Source: Volvox africanus
Taxonomy: Eukaryota > Chlorophyta > Chlorophyceae > Chlamydomonadales > Volvocaceae
Length of the DNA: 64,000 nucleotides
Direction: 5' to 3'
Assembly: GCA_030268105.1 (NCBI GenBank)
Contig: BSDZ01000026.1
Location: forward strand, 872,001 to 936,000
The notes beneath the pieces are model-generated. The model saw only the letters and a program-made list of their open reading frames with translations, had not been told where the DNA came from and did no database searches. Within the stretch, counting starts at the first letter, position 1; each line of letters begins with the position of its first letter. Below, in pieces: positions 10,282 through 20,700 of the stretch. The position numbers and the translations under genes are program-made.

Positions 10282-10953
10282 ATACATCAAAAACTTAATT
10301 TTATTAAAAAAATTAGCTTAAATGCTTCTTTTAGAAGATTCTATAAATAAGATTATGCTATGCTAGAATAGCTCAGGCCGAATATCAATGCATAAAACGT
10401 ATGTATGCGAATTAGATAGAGTTAAGTACACGAGTACTTGATCCAAAATAGCATCGAGCTGACTTCGGTCTCTAGGCGGCCGTCCTCGCACCTATCACGT
10501 CGCGATACCAATGTGCAGTACAGGTCTCACTGGATTTCGATCTCAAGTGTGAGTACCTTCATAGCACTATTCTAAATACCGCGTAATCCGTGATATGATT
10601 GAATGCAACGCATGCAATATGCGAAGGTCAGAATATCGATATTCGGTTGCCGACCCAACCATCGCAATTGTCACATTCTTGCATACGCATATGGTTTATG
10701 ACACAGATGAGGTAATAATATTCAAAGCATTATTACGCGGAATATTATACCAACGGATAGATCGCGCATTAATTATCAGCATCGAGTCAAACATGTTGAC
10801 CGACAGCGCGATGTCATAGATGATAATGCGACATGCCTGATTAGCTAGATATACTCGAATATATCCTGCTAATATAATCATATCATGCTTCATAATGCTC
10901 GAATGTATTGCGGTCTACTTCGGTGCAAGTGGGGATCACATCCGCATACAACA

Positions 10954-11492
10954 AATGCGACGACCACGATGGTTGGGTCGGCAATCGAATATCAATATTC
11001 GGACCTTCGCATATTGCATGCGTTGCATCCATTAATATCACGGATTACGCGGTATTTAGAATAGTGCTATGAAGGTACTCACACTTGAGATCGAAATCCA
11101 GTGAGACCTGTACTGCACATCGGTATCGCGACGTGATAGGTGTGAGGACGGCCGCCTAGAGACCGAAGTCGGCTCGATGCTACTTTGGATCAAGTACTTG
11201 TGTACTTAACACAATCTAATTCAGATACATACGTTATACGCATTTATATTCGGCCTGAGCTATTCCAGCATAGCATCTTCAGCCGGATGATGAACATTGC
11301 CTGCGGGGTCTGACGGCAGACTTCTAATTTGCAACTGAAGATCATTGTAAGTTGGATCTTTCCTTGTCGTTGGGTCTTCCGCTGTCACTTTACTCGCATT
11401 GGATCGCCTTGCAGTTCGTAAGCACGGTGCGCACTTAGCTAACATCCAGACGTGCAAATTCAGTGCATGATCGAAGAAGGAAGGATACAACA
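10954..11492 (+). repeat. B-type LTR fragment, plus orientation
   Basis: This is the distal two thirds of a B-type LTR in element-plus orientation, ending GAAGGAAGGATACAACA. It is back to back with the C1 LTR, so 9720-11492 forms a large imperfect inverted repeat around 10953. The first 240 bases of the LTR are missing. Confidence 0.85.
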
Positions 11493-11557
11493 GCTACTTC
11501 CTATTGGAGCAAGACTCAGACCGTGTGGACGCCTTGGGACCACTCTCAGAGCCAGGG
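11493..11557. other. Short non-LTR spacer shared with 57590-57634
   Basis: About 45 bases (GAGCAAGACTCAGACC, then TGTGGACGCC and TGGGACCA) recur with few changes next to the A2 LTR at 57590-57634. It is not part of any LTR or element interior seen here. It is probably flanking DNA or an unrecognised repeat. Confidence 0.5.
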
Positions 11558-11854
11558 TGTTGTATCTTCCTTCTTCAATCATGCATTAGATCTGCACGTC
11601 TGAATGTTAGCTGAGTGCATACCGAGCTTACGAACAGCAAGGCAATCCAATGCGAGTAACGGACAGCGGAAGACTTAGCGTTAAGGAAAGATTCAACTTA
11701 CAATGTTCTTCAATCGCAAATTAGAAGTCTGCCGTCAGACCCCGCGGGCAATGTTCATCACTCGGCTGCAGATGGAATGCTAGAATAGCTCAGGCCGAAT
11801 ATAAATGAGTATATCGTATATATGCAAATTAGATAGAGTTAAGTACACGGGTAC
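11558..11854 (-). repeat. B-type LTR fragment, minus orientation
   Basis: The first 297 bases, read on the plus strand, of a B-type LTR (TGTTGTATCTTCC...), interrupted at GGTAC by the B1 LTR. The missing remainder is not found next to the broken 3' side of B1. Confidence 0.8.
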
Positions 11855-12602
11855 TGTTGTACGCCGGTTCGATCACCGTTTGCACCGAAATAGGCCGCAA
11901 TGCATCTGAACATTAGGAAGCATAATACAATCATATTAGCATGATATACATGTTTGACTCAAGGCTGATAATTAGTGCGCGATCTATCCATTGGCATTTT
12001 ATATCACGTAATAAGACTTTAAATATTATTACCTCATTTATGTCATAAACCATACACATATGCGAGAAGGCGACAATAGCGATGGTTGGGTCGGCAACGG
12101 AATATCGATATTCGGACCTTCGCATATTGCATGCGTTGCATTCAATAATATCACGGATTACGCGGTATTTAGGACAGTGCTACAAAGGTACTCACACTTG
12201 AGATCGAAATCCAGTGAGACCTGTACTGCGCATCGGTATCACGATGTGATAGGTGTGAGGACGGCCGCCTAGAGACCGAAGTCGGCTCTCGCTACTTTGG
12301 ACTAAGTACTTGTGTACTTAACTCGATCTAATTCGCATACATACGATATACTCATATATATTCGGCCTGAGCTATTCTAGCATATCATCTGCAGCCGAGT
12401 GATGAACATTGCCCGCGGGGTCTGACGGCCATCTACCGATTTGAAACGAAGACTATTGTAAGTTGGATCTTTCCTTATTCTTGAGTCTTCCACTGTCACT
12501 TTGCTCGCATTGAATCGCCTTGCTGTTCGTAAGCTTGGTGTGCACTAGCTAACATCCAGACGTGCAGATTCAGTGCATGATTGAAGAAGGAAGGATACAA
12601 CA
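11855..12602 (+). repeat. B1 5' LTR (748 bp)
   Basis: It runs from TGTTGTACGCCGG to GAAGGAAGGATACAACA and reads rightward. It is slightly shorter than other B LTRs because sequence is missing near 11943. The primer site and gag of B1 follow. Confidence 0.9.
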
Positions 12603-12606
12603 AATT

Positions 12607-12620
12607 TGGTATCAAGACGG
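12607..12620 (+). promoter_or_regulatory. B1 primer binding site
   Basis: TGGTATCAAGACGG begins five bases after the LTR. It is a variant of the TGGTATCGAGACAGG seen in A1, B2 and C2. Confidence 0.7.
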
Positions 12621-12669
12621 GTAAATTCACGACTGTCTCATTGTCCCTCATCGGAAGTAGGTACTCATG

Positions 12670-13032
12670 ATGGCGAGCGACGACGACACGTGCCGCAGCC
12701 CTTTAGACACCTTCGCTGAGGACCTCGGCCGCGCCGTCTTGGACACCGCCACTTCCGGTTTGTAATCCTAGATATCTGTTGGTAACTAATTGCTGTATTC
12801 TCGTTGCGAGCTTGCATTGTGAGCCGCAGGTGAACGTACGCCAACATTAAACGCTGTGTTGGCCGGACAATACTTAAACTCGGATCAGATTAAAGCCTTG
12901 ATTCAGAAGACTACTGAGATAAGAGACAGCCTTACGGATTACGTCGCTTTTCTTCTCGAGTTACTCAGGAATTCTGTCGGTACACAAGTAATCAAAAATT
13001 CCTCTTGCGTTACCTGTTTACAGATCTTTTAG
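12670..13032 (+). CDS. B1 pre-gag two-exon reading frame
   Basis: Exon 1 (12670-12757) encodes MASDDDTCRSPLDTFAEDLG then RAVLDTATS. A 72-bp intron (12758-12829) starts GTTTGT and ends CCGCAG. Exon 2 (12830-13032) continues in frame with GERTPTLNAVLAGQYLNSDQ and a helical stretch (IKALIQKTTEIRDSLTDYVA, FLLELLRNSVG) to TAG. The product would be 96 residues, acidic at the front and amphipathic behind. A1 and A3 keep the same exons, intron position and phase with mostly silent differences, which argues for coding. Unspliced, exon 1 ends at once with TTG TAA. The function is unknown. It resembles nothing I recognise in Ty3/gypsy elements. Confidence 0.65.
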
Positions 13033-13066
13033 TAAATTCCTGTTCACCAGTATAAGTTCGTGCCTT

Positions 13067-14305
13067 ATGTCGGGACGCAAAGATAGTTCCTATCTGGGCA
13101 CCGCCAGCCAACCCGATAGCAGTCTGGCCGCTAGACCTGTTTTTGCCGATCCCAATACCGTCGGGACTCGTATTATGTCTGATCCCATTGTTCTTCAGAC
13201 CCCTTCACACTTGATTGTACCACTGTCGGCAGCGGCTACAACAAGTGAAGGAGTTGGAGCACAACGGGCCCCGGTAACACCCGCGGTTCAAGAACCCGTC
13301 GGAATACCGGAGGTAATGAAGTTGACCATCCCCGTGCCCAAGCTCAATATTTCCGCTGACGAAAAGGCAAAGAATTCAGGGCATAGTGTCGCGGATAGGA
13401 CACGGGCTTACGTTCGCGACGCTAGGCAATATCTGCAAGCGGTGCACGGCGGGGGATGCGACTCTATTAAATGCCTGTTCGTTGGGAATACCCTCGAGGG
13501 TGCCGCAAAGGATTGGTATGACGAATGGACCACCGCTAGAGGCAAGTACACGTTTGATAACCTGATTGATGCTCTCCTCGCCGGCTTTGCTACGGAAGTT
13601 CGCTCGCGTAGCAATGAGGCTCGTAAGACGCTGGCACAAGGCACGTACCATATGCGTCCACACGAGACCATTCCTGCTTATCAGTCCCGTTTTGAGGCAC
13701 TGATAACCCCTATTGTTAACTTTCCTGAGGAGGATCGTATCTTCTGGTTTCATCGTGGTCTCACTAAATCCCTTGCGCGGTGGTGTGCCACTGATCTCAG
13801 TGGAATTCCATTCTCATCTTATGATGCTTTAGTAGCTTTTGCTAGAGGTGCAGAAGTTCGAAATTTGGCTGGAAAAGACGCTAAGCAAATTAATCCTCGT
13901 ATTCACGCGATGCGAGCTCAGGAACCACCTTCGGAGTCGACACCAAAGGACCAGGGTTCCGATCGTCAACGCTCCGCAGCGGCCGTGAATACCGTTTGAA
14001 AGGAAAGACGGTATGATAATCGCGGACGCCAAAGCCCCAGGAATCGTGGGTCTGCGGGAGCTGGGCCGAGCTCCGGCCATGCGAAAGGAAAGCGAAGAGA
14101 GAGAGCGCCATTTGTAGCTGCAATGCAGAACACGGCTCCTAGTGTTAAGAAGCCCCAGACAGACGATCCGTATATGCAAAAGTGGGAGTGCCGACGTTCG
14201 GAGTTTGACCGTCGAAAGTTCGCTAATCTTTGCTTGAGGTGTGCGGGCGAGCACCCTACTCGTGAATGCCCTCTTTTACCACCTTTTGTACCAAAGACGA
14301 CTTAG
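13067..14305 (+). pseudogene. gag: B1 gag, one internal stop, ending in TAG
   Basis: One frame of 413 codons from MSGRKDSSYLGTASQPD to PPFVPKTT-TAG. It is interrupted only by TGA at 13997-13999, where the B3 copy reads arginine (CGA), so a single C-to-T change broke it. Capsid blocks: TRAYVRDARQYLQAVHGG, CLFVGNTLEGAAKDWYDEW, FDNLIDALLAGFATEVRS, YQSRFEALITPIVNF and FWFHRGLTKSLARWCATDL. The C-terminal basic region is followed by the zinc knuckle CLRCAGEHPTREC (C-x2-C-x3-H-x4-C). The frame continues into pol past the TAG without a shift. Confidence 0.9.
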
Positions 14306-15605
14306 GAATTTGCCCGGGATGTGGAGGAAGGGACTTCTCCCAGGATTGAAGAGAGTGAACGTGGCCGCTGGCCGTCGTTGCGTCCGGCTGTTAGGGCCCT
14401 TTTACCTTCTCTTTTTGGACAAATCGAGCGGGCTATCGAGCGACGTTTTTTGCTCGACGGGCGCATGGGACTAAACCACTTTGACCCGCTGTGTAATTTA
14501 TTTGCAACGCGCTGCCCTCTTTCTTCCCTCGATTTATCTGGCCACGTTCCTCTGTTTATCCCTTCATCTTCCCGTGAGCTGTGCGAGCAGCTCACCAGGT
14601 ACGAGAGGTACCGCCGTCGAAATCCGGACACGGGAGCTTGTATATTAATTCCCTCTTTTAGCCAACGTAAAGTGGCGTCTTTGTTGGAAGGTATGCACTG
14701 TGTCCTTCGATTCGAGTCGGGCACCGCTTTGTTTAACGGTGTGGATGTGACGGGTAAACCGACGATACTGCCTAAACTACCTTATACTGCTGAAGTTTGG
14801 TTTGAGGCCCCTCTTTTGAATCCTACAAGGTTCGAGCCTGCTATAGGATCACTTTTGCTTTCCACGGAGTCGACTCCGACAGGGAATTGTGTCCCTATTA
14901 TCGAAAATCGGCCTCGGAGGTCGACTGATGAAGGCGCTTGTGGATACCGGTGCCAGCGACGACTTCATCTCGGCAAAGGAGGTGAATGCTTTGGGGTTGA
15001 CCCCTCAGTCGTCTGATTGTGCACAGGTTACCCTCGCTGATGGAGGTAAGCATCCCATCATGGGCAGGATCACCCTGAGCCTATCGATAGGCCCTCTGTG
15101 TGTTAGGGCCCAGCCGTATGTGCTACAAGGTCTCTCAGAGACGGCACAGTACATTTTGGGTGCCGCGACATTACGACAGTACCGCACGCGCATCGATATG
15201 GAGTCCACCACACTTAGTTTGTGCAAAGGGAACCTATCGACTAAGGCACCTTTCCTGTCGTACCAAGATGTCACACCAGAGGAGGGCGGAGCTGTTGCGG
15301 AGCCTGAGGTTAATTTCGCTTTGGCGGCGATCGTCAGCGGAAATCAAGAACCCAAGCTAATTGGGCGCAAAGAATCCGATCGGATGATACGGAAAGGCAC
15401 CCATGTGTTGCTTGTGAGGCAACGGGTGCAATCGAATGCTACCACCGCACAGTCCACCGTGAAGGATCTTGAGGTCGAAGTCCTCCTGCATAAATATGCT
15501 GATGTCTTTGGCGACATCCCAGGGCTCCCACCTATGTTACCTGCTGACCATACGATCCCTCTTGTGCCCGAGCACAACCCGTTTCACAACCTATGTACAG
15601 GTTAA
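14306..15605 (+). pseudogene. pol: B1 pol: pre-protease region, protease and linker
   Basis: It continues in the gag frame after TAG (EFARDVEEGTSP...) with the conserved pre-protease stretch (FIPSSSRELCEQLTRYERYR). A one-base shift near 14905 moves it to the frame with the retropepsin: [20 protein letters not shown] with an intact DTG, then [12 protein letters not shown] and LGAATLRQYRTRIDME. The linker runs to [21 protein letters not shown] second shift near 15575 separates it from RT, and the frame stops at 15605. Retropepsin would cleave the polyprotein as a dimer. The active site itself is undamaged. Confidence 0.85.
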
Positions 15606-16460
15606 GCCCGCTAAAGTGGAGCGGATGAAACGGCAAGTGAGGGATCTGCTCGCAAAGGGTATGATTCGGCCCAGCACATCACCATATTCTGCGCCGATAT
15701 TGTTTGTCGGTAAGAAGGATGGGACGTTGCACATGTGCATTGATTATTGGGGCTTGAATGCAACCACAATTAAAAATCGTTACCCTTTGCCGCGCGTCGA
15801 TGACCTGCTCGATAAGCTGAAAGGCTCAGCTTATTTTTCCTTGATTGACCTTCAACAAGGGTATAATCAGATACGCATTGCTGCCTCTGATATTCCGAAA
15901 ACCGCTTTCCGGACCCCCTTTGGTCACTTTGAGTACACGGTCTTGTCGTTTGGACTTACTAATGCGCCCGCCACATTTCAAGCAGTGATGGATTGCATGT
16001 TCAGACCGTATATCGACAGGTTCGTCGTTTGTTATTTGGATGATATTTTAATATATTCCAAGACACGTGAGGAGCACCTGAAGCATCTCGAGCTCGTGCT
16101 TGAGGTGATGAAGCGGGAGCAATTGTTTGCTAAACGCGCCAAATGTTTTTGGGCGCAGCCTCAGGTGGAGTGTTTGGGCCACATCGTGTCGGCCACTGGA
16201 ATAAGGATGGACCCACGGAAAGTAGCTGTGGTTCACGAGTGGCCCGCACCTCAGAACCTCACCGAACTACGCCAGTTCTTGGGTTTGACCAACTACTTTC
16301 GTAAGTTTATCAATAAATACTCCATTATTGCGGCCCCGCTTACGAATTTGACGAAGAAAGGAGGTTTCGCTTCCCTCGAAGCCTGGACACCCGCGTGTCA
16401 GCGGGCATTCGAAGAGCTCAAGCGAATCGTCGCCGATGACGTTACCCTCTCTTTACTCGT
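15600..16460 (+). pseudogene. pol: B1 reverse transcriptase
   Basis: RNA-dependent DNA polymerase domain of pol. Visible blocks are [40 protein letters not shown] with the first catalytic aspartate, [20 protein letters not shown] and the catalytic [15 protein letters not shown]. The thumb follows ([11 protein letters not shown] counterpart with CLGHIV, LRQFLGLTNYFRKFI). The domain is intact in sequence but separated by frameshift from the protease and, through a deletion at 16460, from RNase H. Confidence 0.9.
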
Positions 16461-17060
16461 TGCCATTCCGTGTTGAAGTTCTCGGGTGCGGAGACCCGAT
16501 ATACAACTGGAAAGCAGGAGCTGTTGGCAGCTCTACATGCTTTGAAGGAGTGGCGCTGTTACCTTGAAGGCCGCCCTTTTATGCTGAAGACTGACCATAA
16601 ACCGCTGACATTCTTGCAGGGTGTCCCCACACTTAATCGACGACAAGCCCGGTGGATGGAATATCTATCTCGTTTCGACTGTATGTGGGAGTATATCGCC
16701 GGCAGAATCAATATTGCTGACGCCCTCAGTCGACATCCATCATTACATGCTGCGATTTTGGCAGCACCGGTTACTCGTTCACGCAGTCAGGAGGTGCCAA
16801 TAGCAGCGGATCTCACGCAACGACTCAAGATGGCATATCAGACCGATCCATGGTTTGCTTCACCGAGTAATGTGGAACATTTGCACAAGCGCATTGATTT
16901 GTGGCTACGGACAGATGGTTCGACCACACAAATCGTCATGTCGAACGACGATGCTTTGCGCTACAATATTCTTGCACGGTTCCACGAGGACCCGTTAGCA
17001 GGACATCCTGGAAGTACTCGTCTGGCAGAGCTCGTACGACGCTCATCCTGGTGGCTGCGC
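16461..17060 (+). pseudogene. pol: B1 RNase H remnant and integrase zinc finger (truncated)
   Basis: A deletion fuses the end of RT directly to LKFSGAETRYTTGKQELLA, removing about 45 residues that in A1 contain VEVVSDAS with the first catalytic aspartate of RNase H. The remaining RNase H part ([26 protein letters not shown]) is clean. Integrase begins at RLKMAYQTDPWF and includes the HHCC histidines (FHEDPLAGHPGSTRLAELVR). It ends at SSWWLRC where the B2 LTR starts. Neither the zinc-finger cysteines nor the DDE core are present. Confidence 0.85.
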
Positions 17061-17875
17061 TGTTGAATCCTTCCTTCTTCGATCATTCACTGAATCTGCA
17101 CGTCTGAGTATTAGCTACACGTGCATGGTGCTTACGAACAGCAAGACACTTCAGTACAAGCAACGTGACAGCGGAAGGCTTATAAATAACGAAAGATTCA
17201 ACTTACAATGATCTTCAGATGCAAATTAGAAGTCTGCCGTCAGACCCCGCGGGCAGCGTTCATCATCCGGCTGGGAATGCTATGCTGGAATAGCTCAGGC
17301 CAAATATAAATGCATATAACGTATATATCTAAATTAGATTATGTTAAGTACGCAAGTACTTAATCCAAAGAAGCATCGAGCCAACTTCGGTCTCTAGGCG
17401 GCCGTCCTCACACCTATCACGTCATGATACCGATGCGCAGTACAGGTCTCACTGGTTTCTGATCTCAAGTGTGAGTACCTTCATAGTACTGTTCTAAATA
17501 TCGTGTCATCTGTGATATGATTGAATGCAACGCATGCAATATGCGAAGGTCCGAATATCGATATTCGGTTTCCAACCCAACCATCGCGATCGTCGCCTTC
17601 TCGCATACGCGTATGGTTTATGACACAGATGAGGTAATAATATTCAAAGCATTATTACGCGGAATATAATACCAACGGATTGATCGCGCATTAATTATCA
17701 GCATCGAGTCAAACATGTTGACCGACAGCGTGATGTTGTAGTTGATAATGCGACATGCCTGATTAGCTAGATATACTCAAATATATCATGTTAATATGAT
17801 TATATCATGCTTTGTAATGCTGGAATATAATGCGGTCTACTTCGGAGCAAGTGGGGATCGAACCCGCTTACAACA
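17061..17875 (-). repeat. B2 3' LTR (815 bp)
   Basis: It runs from TGTTGAATCCTTCC to CCGCTTACAACA on the plus strand, very similar to 23226-24040. Its left flank TGCGC is not repeated at the far side of B2, so no target duplication confirms a simple insertion into B1. Confidence 0.9.
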
Positions 17876-19405
17876 ACTATCCCCCTTCCCGTATGCAGCG
17901 TCCTTGCTGCATCGGACAGCATCAACTGCAATCATCATTGGGTCTGCGTGGCACGTAGGTGAGCTTCCTCCAATAGGGGCTTCATTTCTGGCGAGAAGTT
18001 ACGCATCGGCTCCCACGAATTATGCTCGCTAGAATAGCCAGCCCACTTGACCAGATATTCGTGCACCTTCCGCTTTCGTCATTGTCGACCTATACGATGA
18101 ATCCAATAATCCAATATCCGTTCCACATCATACACTTTTTGCTTGCCTGCGATCCAGGTCTCGGGACCGGGGTCCATTACTGCAGGGGCATCAGTGTTGT
18201 TTGTAACGGGCTCCGTGCTGCGATAAGGACATATGAGGGATATATGAAATATGGGATGGATATTCATGTCAGAGGGTAGGGATAGCTCCACAGCTACATT
18301 CCCTACCATGCGAACAACGGGATATGGACCAATCCAACAAGGTAGCAATTTACGGGAACCGTCGGCGAGCAAACGCAAGTTCTTAGTGCTCAATAATACC
18401 ATTTGTCCCACCGGAAATGTCACGTCTCGTTTGGATTTATTATAATAGTCCGTCGTCCGTTGTTGTGCCGCGTCCAAGCATGCCTTCGCGTCTGTCATGC
18501 GGGATAGGAACGACTTGGCAAAGGTTTTAGCCGCCAGGATATTTATCTCCAACTCTCGCCACACGGGTAGTGCAGGATGGAATCCATAATTCAGAAAGAA
18601 AGGGCTTTGACCTGTAGAGCGGTTAACAGCGTTGTTAAGCGTGAATTCTGCCGAAGTCAGAAGTGCGTCCCGCGAAATTCCTCAACATGTCGCCCAGCGT
18701 GCGATTTGTGCGTTCAGTTTGCCCATCGGATTGTGCATGATATGCTGTGCTCAAATGAACGCGCATACCGACGAGTTCACATAGCGCTTCCCAAAACTTA
18801 GACGTGAATTGACCGCCGCGATCGGATATCACATTTTTAGGAACGCCGTGTAATCGGACCACGTTATCGAAAAATATTCGTGCTGTTTGCTCAGCGGTGC
18901 AAGACGAGGTGCAGGGGGCTAAGTGAACCATCTTGGTCAAGCGATCAACCATAACGAACACTGAGTCGTATCCCCCCTCAGTTTTGGGCAGCGCGACTAC
19001 GAAGTCCATAGAAACACTTTCCCAAGGGGCATCTGGTATAGGTGAAGGTTGTAATAAACCCTGGCCCTTACCGGATAGTGCTTTATTGCGCTGACATAAA
19101 CTGCACCTTTGCATGAAGTTTTCCGCATCCTTCACCACGCGCGGCCACCAGAATGAGCGTCGTACGAGCTCTGCCAGACGAGTACTTCCAGGATGTCCTG
19201 CTAACGGGTCCTCGTGGAACCGTGCAAGAATATCGTAGCGCAAAGCATCATCGTTTGGCACGACGATTTGTGTGGTCGAACCATCTTTCCGTAGCCACAA
19301 ATCGTTGTGCTTGTGCAAATGTTCCAGATTACTGGGAGAAGCAAACCATGCATCGGTCTGATATGCCATCTTAAGTCGTTGCGCGAGATCCGCTGCTATC
19401 GGCAC
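17876..19405 (-). pseudogene. pol: B2 integrase and chromodomain
   Basis: Integrase joins the cDNA to chromosomal DNA. The minus strand has an HHCC finger (FHEDPLAGH ... RCSLCQRNK) and catalytic aspartates in VSMDFVVALPKTEGGYDSVF and VISDRGGQFTSKFWEAL. The glutamate is in YHAQSDGQTERTNRTL. A 23-bp deletion near 18660 breaks the core (RTSDFGRIHA then stop). The tail has the GPY/F module (LLPCWIGPYPVVRMVGNVAV). The chromodomain (YLVKWAGYSSEHNSWEPM region at 17960-18060) is cut off by a TGA at 18079, where other copies have an arginine codon (CGA). The polypurine tract lies at 17876-17892. Confidence 0.9.
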
Positions 19406-20700
19406 CTCCTGACTGCGTGAACGAGTAACCGGTGCTGCCAGAATCGCAGCATGTAACGATGGATGTCAACTGAGGGCGTCAGCAATATTAATTCTGCCGG
19501 CGATATATTCCCAAGTACAGTCGAAATGAGATAGATATTCCATCCACCGGGCTTGTCGTCAGTTAAGCGTGGGGACACTCTGCAAGAATGTCAGCGGTTT
19601 GTGGTCAGTCTTCAGCGTAAAAGGGCGACCTTCGAGGTAACAGCACCACTCCATCAAAGCATGTAGAGCTGCCAACAGCTCCTGCTCTCCGGTTGTATAT
19701 CGGGTCTCCGCACCCGAGAACTTCTTACTCGTGAAGGCGATCGGTCGTCCTTCCTGCAACAATACAGCGCCACTTCCATGCAAGGAAGCATCCGATACAA
19801 CTTCAAAACGGAATGGCAATGAGTAATCAGGGAAAGAGAGGGTAACGTTGTCAGCGACGATTCGCTTGAGCTCTTCGAATGCCCGCTGACACGCGGGTGT
19901 CCAGGCTTCGAGGGAAGCGAAACCTCCTTTCTTCGTTAAATTCATAAGCGGGGCCGCAATAATGGAGTAATTTTTGATAAACTTACAAAAGTAGTTGGTC
20001 AAACCCAAGAACTGGCATAGTTCGGTGAGGTTCTGCGGTGCGGGCCACTCGCGAACCACAGCTACTTTCCGTGGGTCCATCCTTATTCCAGTGGCCGACA
20101 CAATGTGGCCCAAATACTCCACCTGAGGCTGCGCCCAAAAACACTTGGCGCGTTTAGCAAACAATTGCTCCTGCTTCATCACCTCAAGCACGAGCTCGAG
20201 ATGCTTCAGGTGCTCCTCACGCGTCTTGGAATATATTAAAATATCATCCAAATAACAAATGACGAACCTGTCGATATATGGTCTGAACATGCGATCCATC
20301 ACTGCTTGGAATGTGGCGGGCGCATTAGTAAGTCCAAACGACAAGAACGTGTACTCAAAGTGACCAAAGGGGGTCCGGAAAGCGGTTTTCGGAATATCAG
20401 AGGCAGCAATGCGTATCTGATTATACCCTTGTTGAAGGTCAATCAAGGAAAAATAAGCTGAGCCTTTCAGCTTATCGAGCAGGTCATCGACGCGCGGCAA
20501 AGGGTAACGATTTTTAATTGTGGTTGCATTCAAGCCCCAATAATCAATGCACATGTGCAACGTCCCATCCTTCTTACCGACAAACAATATCGGCGCAGAA
20601 TATGGTGATGTGCTGGGCCGAATCATACCCTTTGCGAGCAGATCCCTCACTTGCCGTTTCATCCGCTCCACTTTAGCGGGCTTAACCTGTACATAGGTTG
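19406..20700 (-). pseudogene. pol: B2 reverse transcriptase and RNase H
   Basis: A long open frame (19559-20818) covers RT from [20 protein letters not shown] to the thumb, with FVICYLDDILIYSKT intact. It then enters RNase H with [20 protein letters not shown] and its first aspartate. RNase H is interrupted by TGA in [14 protein letters not shown] and in [13 protein letters not shown]. Both are CGA in B1 and both are shared with B3. The RT itself is therefore the best preserved part of B2. Confidence 0.9.

Larger units (their letters stand above)
9720..10953 (-). repeat. C1 5' LTR (B-type) split by bacterial DNA
   Basis: The LTR runs from TGTTGTATCCTTCC at 9720 to CCGCATACAACA at 10953. Without the foreign block at 9936-10354 it is 815 bp, the normal B length. 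The break falls between CCGGCTGAAG and ATGCTATGCTAG, which are contiguous in other copies apart from small changes. Confidence 0.9.
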
